This document shows positions 57,696 through 64,000 of a stretch of 64,000 bases of DNA, one piece after another; position 1 is the first letter of the stretch, and each line of letters opens with the position of its first letter. The stretch covers positions 1 to 64,000 of the forward strand of contig JAILRO010000023.1 in NCBI GenBank assembly GCA_024698145.1, given 5' to 3'. A program made the position numbers and the translations under genes. Source of the DNA: Lachnospiraceae bacterium. GTDB lineage: Bacteria; Bacillota; Clostridia; Lachnospirales; Lachnospiraceae. The notes under the pieces are model-generated. The model had not been told where the DNA came from and made no database searches. It saw nothing but the letters and a program-made list of their open reading frames with translations.

Positions 57696-58385
57696 ATGAA
57701 AATTGTATTGGTACATGGACAGAATCACAAGGGAAGTACATACAATATCGGACGTATGATAGCTGATAAAATAGGTGGAGAGATAACAGAGTTTTTTCTT
57801 CCAAAGGATCTGAATCATTTTTGTCATGGCTGCTATACATGTATAGATGATGACACAAAATGTCCGTATTATGAGGAAAAGAATAAGATTATGAAGGAAG
57901 TTGAGGCTGCGGATGTTTTGATCTTCACGACACCGACTTATTGCATGAGAGCTTCAGCACCAATGAAGAGTTTTATTGACTTAACATTTAACTATTGGAT
58001 GGCACACAGACCAAGAAAATGCATGTTTAGTAAACGTGCGATTGTTGTATCGACTGCAGCGGGAGCGGGCACAAAGACAGCGGTTAAGGATGTTGTCACG
58101 GCCTTGAATAACTGGGGAGTGTCTTGTGTAATTCCTTACGGCTTAAGTGTTCAGGCAATGAATTGGGAAGGCGTGTCAGACAAGAAAAAAGCAAAGATAG
58201 ATTCGGACACGACCAAGATTGCCAACAAGATTTCAAACATGAAAAAGGTTAAGACAGCATTTAAAACAAAGTTCATGTTTGGTCTTATGCGTATGATGCA
58301 GTTAAAGGACTTGGGTTCAAGCAAAGTTGAAAAGGAATACTGGGAGAATAACGGCTGGCTTGGCAAAGCAAGACCTTGGAAATAA
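57696..58385 (+). CDS. Flavodoxin-like / NADPH-dependent FMN reductase family protein
   Basis: VLVHGQNHKGSTYNIGRMIA, CHGCYTCIDDDTKCPYYEEKNKIMKEVEAADVLIFTTPTY. Confidence 0.88.
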   Translation: MKIVLVHGQNHKGSTYNIGRMIADKIGGEITEFFLPKDLNHFCHGCYTCIDDDTKCPYYEEKNKIMKEVEAADVLIFTTPTYCMRASAPMKSFIDLTFNYWMAHRPRKCMFSKRAIVVSTAAGAGTKTAVKDVVTALNNWGVSCVIPYGLSVQAMNWEGVSDKKKAKIDSDTTKIANKISNMKKVKTAFKTKFMFGLMRMMQLKDLGSSKVEKEYWENNGWLGKARPWK

Positions 58386-58403
58386 TAAAGAGGGGGTTAT
58401 AAG

Positions 58404-59279
58404 ATGCAGGTAATATTGGAAAATGATACCTTGAAAGCAACGATTAATCATTTTGGGGCGGAGCTTTCAAGTCTTGTAAAAAAGGATAACGGTGCTGAGT
58501 ATTTGTGGAACGCAGATGAGAAGTTTTGGAAGCGTTCATCGCCCGTGCTTTTCCCGTTTGTTGGAAGCCTTAAAAATAAGGAGTTCATTTACGAGGGAAA
58601 AACATACTCTATGGGACAGCATGGTTTTGCGAGAGACATGGATTTCTCGTTGGTATCTAATGACGGAACGGAGGCATGGTTCTCGTTGTCATCTGACGAT
58701 TCGACCTATGAGAAATATCCTTTTGCATTTTCTTTAGAGATTGGATACAAGTTAATTGACAATAATTTGAAGGTTACGTGGCGCGTAGTAAATGAGGATG
58801 AAAAGGAGATGTATTTTTCAATTGGCGGACATCCTGCATTTATGTGCCCGATAGAAAACTGTGGAAAGCAGACGGATTACTTTATTGAATTTGATACTGA
58901 TAAAGACCTTATATATTCAAAGCTTTCGGATAACGGTCTTGTGTATAAGAAAGACGCTTTGCTTGCAACAAACGGTGGGAAGTTGCAGATAGATGAGCAT
59001 TTGTTTGACGAGGATGCGCTTGTTGTGGAGGGTAATCAGGCGCACGTCGTATCGCTTTGTAAACCGGACGGAGAGCGTTATCTTACCGTTAAGTTTGATG
59101 CACCGTTGTTTGGCTTGTGGTCACCTGCCGGCAAAGGGGCACCATTTATATGTATAGAACCATGGTATGGAAGATGTGACAGCGAGGAGTTTAATGGGGG
59201 ACTTGCTGACAGAGAATATGGAAATGAACTTAAACCGGGTGAGGAGTTTCTGGTTAGTTATGAAATAGTGGTTGAATAA
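58404..59279 (+). CDS. Aldose 1-epimerase family protein (LacX-like)
   Basis: GAELSSLVKKDNGAEYLWNAD, PFVGSLKNKEF, SIGGHPAFMCP, CIEPWYGRCD. Confidence 0.9.
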   Translation: MQVILENDTLKATINHFGAELSSLVKKDNGAEYLWNADEKFWKRSSPVLFPFVGSLKNKEFIYEGKTYSMGQHGFARDMDFSLVSNDGTEAWFSLSSDDSTYEKYPFAFSLEIGYKLIDNNLKVTWRVVNEDEKEMYFSIGGHPAFMCPIENCGKQTDYFIEFDTDKDLIYSKLSDNGLVYKKDALLATNGGKLQIDEHLFDEDALVVEGNQAHVVSLCKPDGERYLTVKFDAPLFGLWSPAGKGAPFICIEPWYGRCDSEEFNGGLADREYGNELKPGEEFLVSYEIVVE

Positions 59280-59313
59280 ACCGGGAGAAGGTTTCATAAG
59301 AAAGGAGTTACTT

Positions 59314-61527
59314 ATGGATTTTTGGGGGTTCGTTGATTCGTTTTATTCACCTACATGCGTTGTTTCAGTAGACAAAACAGAAGATGGCGGATACAGCGAT
59401 ATTAGAATTATTGCGGGAAACAAAAAGTATCTTGAAATGATTGATATGAGAATGAGTGAGGAGGCTCCTGAGCAGAAGTGCTCGTTTGTTTCAGGTGCTT
59501 TGTATACGGAATATTTTCCGCAAAATCGTAGTTTTGAAGATGTGTGTTATCAGGCATCTGTAGAAAAAAAGGAGATCCACACATATGCACATTTAAGCAA
59601 TATAGATTTGTGGCTTGATCTTTATGTTATTCCGATTGACTACAACGAAGGTAATACTTTTTATTGTTATTACATAGCTACTGCATCAGGCAATGAGGAC
59701 GCTATTCTTAATAGGGTTGGCACTTCAGACACAGCTAATGATGTTCTCAAAACCTGTATTAAATTGCACAAGTCAGACAATCTCGAAGAAACGATGAAGG
59801 ATGTTATTGCAGAGATACGACAGATTTGTGATGCCGAAGGTTGTACCATTCTTTTGACGAATGATGAGGAGGCGGAGTGTTCGATTCTTGCCGCTGATTT
59901 CAGACCGGGTAGTGTAATCAAACAGGTTACAGAATTTGAACAATTTTATGATATTGCATCGTCGTGGAAAGCGATGCTGGGGGAAGAACTGGATTGTATT
60001 ATTATAAGCAATCAGTCTGACATGGATTATTACAGTAAGATAAACCGTCCGTGGTATGACACGCTTGTTGAAGCGGGAGTTGAAAGTGTTGTACTTTTCC
60101 CACTTCGTCAGGGTGGAGAGATTATCGGTTTTATATGGGCCACTAATTTCGATACGGACAAAACAATGCGTATCAAAGAGACGCTGGAGCTTACTACATA
60201 TTTTGTGTCATCGCATGTTGCAAGATACAAGGTCATTAGTCGTTTGAAGGAAATGAGTTATACGGATGCGCTTACTCGTTTACCAAACCGTTTTGCCTGT
60301 ACGGAATACATTTCTGAACTTATCATGAAAGACGAGAAGTTCACAGCGGTTGCCATAGATATCAATAATTTCAAGAGCATAAATGATACCTTGGGATTCG
60401 AGGGTGGTAATCAGGTACTTATTGAGGCAGCAAGACGTTGGAGCGAGATGTCCGATAACTATATTACACGTATAAGTGGAGACGAGTTTTTGCTTGTACT
60501 TCGTGACTATCAAACGGACGCACAAATCAAAAAAGAAATCAAGCGATACGTTGATGCACTCGATGAAATTATGACTGTTGAGGAGTGCGATATTTACGTG
60601 TCGGCAAGTTTTGGATATGCGGAATATCCTGTGGACGCAGATTCAACTGATGCGCTCATTTTGCATGCTACTGCTGCAATGAATGCTATCAAGAAAGCCA
60701 ATAGTGGCGATCATGTATTAAGATTCACCCCTGATTTGTTAAGGGATGAGCACATACTTGAGGTTGAGAATAAGATTAGAACAGCGCTTGAAAATGACAC
60801 CATATACTTCAACTTGCAACCACAGTATGATATGGATCACAACTTGCGTGGTTTTGAGGCTTTGGCGCGTATGAAGGATAGCGAAGGAAATATTATTAGC
60901 CCGGGCGAGTTCATTCCTGTTGCCGAGAAAGTTGGTTTGATTGACAGGGTTGATGGAACCGTGTTTAAGAAGGCGGGAATGTTCTTTGGCGAGTTGCTTC
61001 GAAAAACCGACGCTGATTTAACACTTAGTATTAATGCTTCAGTAAGGCATATGATGAAAAATGACTTTATCGATGAGATTAGAGCGTTGTTGGAAATGAG
61101 CGGGATTCCTGCAGAAAAGCTGGAGATAGAGATTACCGAATCAATAATAATCGATTCCGTTGATAAGGCGCTTCAGTGTATTGATGAGATAAAAAGTATG
61201 GGAATACAGATTGCGATAGACGATTTCGGAACCGGTTATTCTTCGTTAAGTTACCTTAACAGATTCCCTGCAAATCTTTTAAAGATTGATAAATCATTTA
61301 TTGATAAAATGAACACAAGTGACTCTTCGAGACAGTATGTTGCCGCTATCATCTCAATGGGACATATTATGGGCTTCGATGTAATATCGGAAGGTGTTGA
61401 AGACGATAGCCAGATTGAAACTCTTAGAAGTATCGGTTGTGATTATATCCAGGGATTTGTTTGGGGACGTCCGTTGTCCGTAGAGGATACAGAGAAACTG
61501 GTTAATGATATCATAAGTAAAGCATAA
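59314..61527 (+). CDS. Sensor-GAF-GGDEF-EAL protein
   Basis: RISGDEFLLVL (SGDEF variant); EAL blocks GFEALARMKD, IEITESIIID, AIDDFGTGYSSLSYL, SEGVED. Confidence 0.92.
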   Translation: MDFWGFVDSFYSPTCVVSVDKTEDGGYSDIRIIAGNKKYLEMIDMRMSEEAPEQKCSFVSGALYTEYFPQNRSFEDVCYQASVEKKEIHTYAHLSNIDLWLDLYVIPIDYNEGNTFYCYYIATASGNEDAILNRVGTSDTANDVLKTCIKLHKSDNLEETMKDVIAEIRQICDAEGCTILLTNDEEAECSILAADFRPGSVIKQVTEFEQFYDIASSWKAMLGEELDCIIISNQSDMDYYSKINRPWYDTLVEAGVESVVLFPLRQGGEIIGFIWATNFDTDKTMRIKETLELTTYFVSSHVARYKVISRLKEMSYTDALTRLPNRFACTEYISELIMKDEKFTAVAIDINNFKSINDTLGFEGGNQVLIEAARRWSEMSDNYITRISGDEFLLVLRDYQTDAQIKKEIKRYVDALDEIMTVEECDIYVSASFGYAEYPVDADSTDALILHATAAMNAIKKANSGDHVLRFTPDLLRDEHILEVENKIRTALENDTIYFNLQPQYDMDHNLRGFEALARMKDSEGNIISPGEFIPVAEKVGLIDRVDGTVFKKAGMFFGELLRKTDADLTLSINASVRHMMKNDFIDEIRALLEMSGIPAEKLEIEITESIIIDSVDKALQCIDEIKSMGIQIAIDDFGTGYSSLSYLNRFPANLLKIDKSFIDKMNTSDSSRQYVAAIISMGHIMGFDVISEGVEDDSQIETLRSIGCDYIQGFVWGRPLSVEDTEKLVNDIISKA

Positions 61528-61553
61528 GTGTGTTGGAGATAAGTGTATTGGAG
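61524..61553 (+). repeat. 15-bp tandem duplication carrying the SD
   Basis: ATAAGTGTGTTGGAG ATAAGTGTATTGGAG before ATG 61562. Confidence 0.8.
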
Positions 61554-61561
61554 GTAACAAA

Positions 61562-62971
61562 ATGGACTTACAGAAGTTAGTCGATTGCTACGAACCCATG
61601 TCGTGCGTAATGTCTGTCCGGGTTTTTCCTGATGGACACTATGGTGATATACGTATTGTTTGTGGCAATAAGGCCTACGTAGAATCGATAGAAAATTCAG
61701 ATAACATATCATTTGCGGAAATGCTTGATAACAAGTTTGTTCCGAACTCACCTTACGAAAGATATATTCCTAAGGATCTTAATTTTGAGGATTCATGCTA
61801 TCGTTGCGCGGTTTTAAAGAAACCGTTTCATTCGTATATACACCCTGAAAGATACAGCTTTTGGGTAGATATATATATGATGCCGATAGCGGCGGATGAG
61901 GATGATACATATTACTTTGTGTACTCTCAGGAATTGACACCGGGCGTAAGTACAAAAAAATTGTCAAATGTTGACCCTGTTATTTCAGCAACGGTGCTTG
62001 AGACTTGTATAAAGCTTCGCGGAACAAATGATTTCAAACAAACAATGGATGAGATTATAAGCGACATACAAAAACAGTGTGAAGCTGATAAAATATGTTT
62101 GATTTTGACAGATATGCAAAGACGTACGTTTTCAATACTTAGTGAAGCAGCGGGTTCGGAGAAGGCCGATTATTCGGTGGAAGATTTTCTTCGCAAGAAA
62201 TATGCTAATTTCTTCGAAATTATTGAGACATGGGATGACACCATTGCGGGAAGTACCTGTCTGGTTATACAGAATGAAAGGGATATGGAAGTATTGCACG
62301 AGCGTAACCCTGTTTGGTGCGACTCTCTTAAAGAAGTAGATGTCGAAAGTATTGTGTTATACCCATTAAGATATAACAACGAGACATTGGGCTATATATG
62401 GGCGCTTAATTTCAATGTGGAAAATACCATGAGAATAAGAGCAACTCTTGAGAGCACATCGTATTTTATAGCATCGGAAATTGCTAATCACAAGCTGTTA
62501 AATGAGCTTAAGATTATGGGGTCTTATGATACGCTTACCGGTGTGAAGAACCGTAACGCGATGAATCAGAGGGTTGATCGTCTTATCAGTGGTCAGGACG
62601 AAGCATCGGATAATACCGCGGTGCTGTTTGTAGACCTTAATGGATTGAAGCAGACTAATGACAACAGTGGTCATGCCAACGGCGACAAGCTTTTGCAGAA
62701 AGCGGCGGAAATACTCAAAGAGGTATTTGATGGAAATGATATTTACCGTGCAGGCGGTGATGAGTTCATGGTGCTTGCAGGTGGCATTTCAGAAAACAGT
62801 CTCGAAAAGAAACTCAAAAAACTTGATTCTTACAGAAATGATTCTGATGTCAGCTTTGCTCTCGGATATTGTTATTCAGACAAGAATACAGATATTCGTC
62901 AGGCTATGAGTACAGCTGACAAGAGAATGTATGAGGATAAGAAAAACTATTACCGTAATCATACGTTTTGA
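61562..62971 (+). CDS. Sensor-GAF-GGDEF diguanylate cyclase-like protein
   Basis: YRAGGDEFMVLAG canonical GGDEF; N-terminus resembles that of 59314-61527. Confidence 0.92.
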   Translation: MDLQKLVDCYEPMSCVMSVRVFPDGHYGDIRIVCGNKAYVESIENSDNISFAEMLDNKFVPNSPYERYIPKDLNFEDSCYRCAVLKKPFHSYIHPERYSFWVDIYMMPIAADEDDTYYFVYSQELTPGVSTKKLSNVDPVISATVLETCIKLRGTNDFKQTMDEIISDIQKQCEADKICLILTDMQRRTFSILSEAAGSEKADYSVEDFLRKKYANFFEIIETWDDTIAGSTCLVIQNERDMEVLHERNPVWCDSLKEVDVESIVLYPLRYNNETLGYIWALNFNVENTMRIRATLESTSYFIASEIANHKLLNELKIMGSYDTLTGVKNRNAMNQRVDRLISGQDEASDNTAVLFVDLNGLKQTNDNSGHANGDKLLQKAAEILKEVFDGNDIYRAGGDEFMVLAGGISENSLEKKLKKLDSYRNDSDVSFALGYCYSDKNTDIRQAMSTADKRMYEDKKNYYRNHTF

Positions 62972-63008
62972 TTGTTAAGATGAAAAAAGGAAGGATTTGG
63001 TGAAAACT

Positions 63009-63452
63009 ATGAAAAATTATTTTAAGAAAAATTGGAAATTCCTTTTATTTGTCATGCTCGGAGGTTTGATTGGCGGATACTGTCTCGGAATCTACAGCTA
63101 TGATTCATTGTCGGAAGAAATGCTTGCATTACTTCAGGAACAAAATGCCACGAGAGAACTAATTGCGCTATCAACCATGATTCAATACGGTATCATTTTT
63201 GGAGTTGTGTTGGCAGCTATCGGTATTCTTTTATCTGAGAAAGTCCATTTGTGGAAATCTTTTAACCCCGACAAGAAGGCTATATTGATGACTTCGATTA
63301 CCCCTGTAATTCTTATACGTTGCTTTTTGTTCAACGGAGGACTGGGACTTGCTTTCGGACATTTGTACAGAAAATACGGAATTGGGTATGCTATGATTGC
63401 TCATGGAATGGCTCATTTGATATCCGATATTCTGATGATTATCTTTGTGTGA
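63009..63452 (+). CDS. Small polytopic membrane protein, CPBP-like C-terminus
   Basis: GLAFGHLYRKYGIGYAMIAHGMAHLISDILMI resembles the distal CPBP motifs; no EExxxR motif seen. Confidence 0.55.
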   Translation: MKNYFKKNWKFLLFVMLGGLIGGYCLGIYSYDSLSEEMLALLQEQNATRELIALSTMIQYGIIFGVVLAAIGILLSEKVHLWKSFNPDKKAILMTSITPVILIRCFLFNGGLGLAFGHLYRKYGIGYAMIAHGMAHLISDILMIIFV

Positions 63453-63503
63453 GCGCAAGTATGCTGTTCAAGGAATGCGACAAAAAAATGTCGGTTCAAA
63501 GAA

Positions 63504-63818
63504 GTGGAAATGTTTTTAAGGAATCTTTTGCTGAATGAGAAACACGAGCTTCACAATAGAGAAATGCATGTTAGTGGTAAATTTTTCTTGGGTCACGATG
63601 ACCCGATAAATGACCCAATAAATGACCCAATAAAATTAGATGAACGTCAGCTTCGAATAATTGAGCTTTTGCGAGAAGAGCCTGATTTGACACGTAAGGA
63701 GTTGGCTGTTCAATTAGAATGTTCAGATTCTACAATTAAGCGATGCCTGCAGTCTATGGTTGAAAAGGGTGTGCTCAAACGAATCGGATCAAATAAGAAG
63801 GCGAATGGATTATATTAG
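63504..63818 (+). pseudogene. C-terminal remnant of an AlbA/Schlafen-type ATP-binding regulator (winged HTH tail)
   Basis: DPINDPINDPIKLDERQLRIIELLREEPDLTRKELAVQLECSDSTIKRCLQSMVEKGVLKRIGS resembles AlbA_2 family C-termini; N-terminal ATP-binding part missing. Confidence 0.5.
63600..63635 (+). repeat. 12-bp tandem repeat x3
   Basis: GACCCGATAAAT GACCCAATAAAT GACCCAATAAAA, encoding (D)PINDPINDPI. Confidence 0.85.
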
Positions 63819-63834
63819 AAAAGAAGTAGTATAA

Positions 63835-64000
63835 ACAAATGTATTTAACCGGATTACGGAGGATAATGATAAGGTCAGTCGAATATATGCCGTATCTTCT
63901 GCTGGAAAAATCATTACTATGATATCATCCGTCTTTGGCATTGCTATAGTAGCTTTACCTGCGGGAATCATTACAGCTGGATATATGGATGAACTTAATA
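63835..64000 (+). pseudogene. Ion (K+) channel C-terminal fragment, runs off window
   Basis: Frame from 63835 reads TNVFNRITEDNDKVSRIYAVSSAGKIITMISSVFGIAIVALPAGIITAGYMDELN; S6-like segment. No start codon or pore-filter sequence upstream. Confidence 0.55.

Noticed and set aside
63600-63635. Possible CRISPR-like repeat
   Set aside because: 12-bp head-to-tail units without spacers, inside a coding frame.
1-64000. Prophage, transposase, integrase, CRISPR-Cas or restriction system
   Set aside because: No ORF in the track or reading of both strands showed such signatures.

Overview
This 64 kb window looks like a contiguous chromosomal segment of a low-GC anaerobic Firmicute, probably Lachnospiraceae-like; that assignment is inference from protein flavour and gene order. 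It is densely coded, mostly on the + strand. It opens with tRNA-Asn and tRNA-Cys. Recognisable housekeeping blocks are ddl-murI-DUF1934 and gdpP-rplI-dnaB. Transport genes include a drug/polypeptide-type ABC pair, CDF, MATE, a polar amino acid ABC operon, a Zn/Mn-type ABC pair, a sugar-type ABC operon fused to an HlyD/MacB-like pair, SulP, and an ABC-2 module with its own two-component system. Carbohydrate enzymes include GH1, a multidomain GH5 and an aldose-epimerase-like protein. There are three c-di-GMP-type proteins, an MCP, a LigB-AMMECR1 fusion, and a DUF853 (HerA-like) ATPase next to a membrane-anchored C11 protease. I found no CRISPR array, prophage or intact transposon. The most interesting locus is about 27.4-30.1 kb. 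It holds a Spo0A-C-like response regulator, an AgrC/GHKL-type histidine kinase, an unannotated 17-aa amphipathic micro-ORF on the minus strand with a perfect Shine-Dalgarno and its own terminator, a second 19-aa micro-ORF leading the kinase, a possible H-type pseudoknot, and an upstream three-way-junction RNA candidate. Other signals are an 18-bp perfect palindrome before the ABC-2/HK/RR module, a structured repeat between a MerR-methyltransferase fusion and GH1, an operator-like palindrome before an oxidoreductase gene, and a decayed right edge with an AlbA-type regulator tail and an ion-channel tail. All calls come from reading the sequence; no database search was run.
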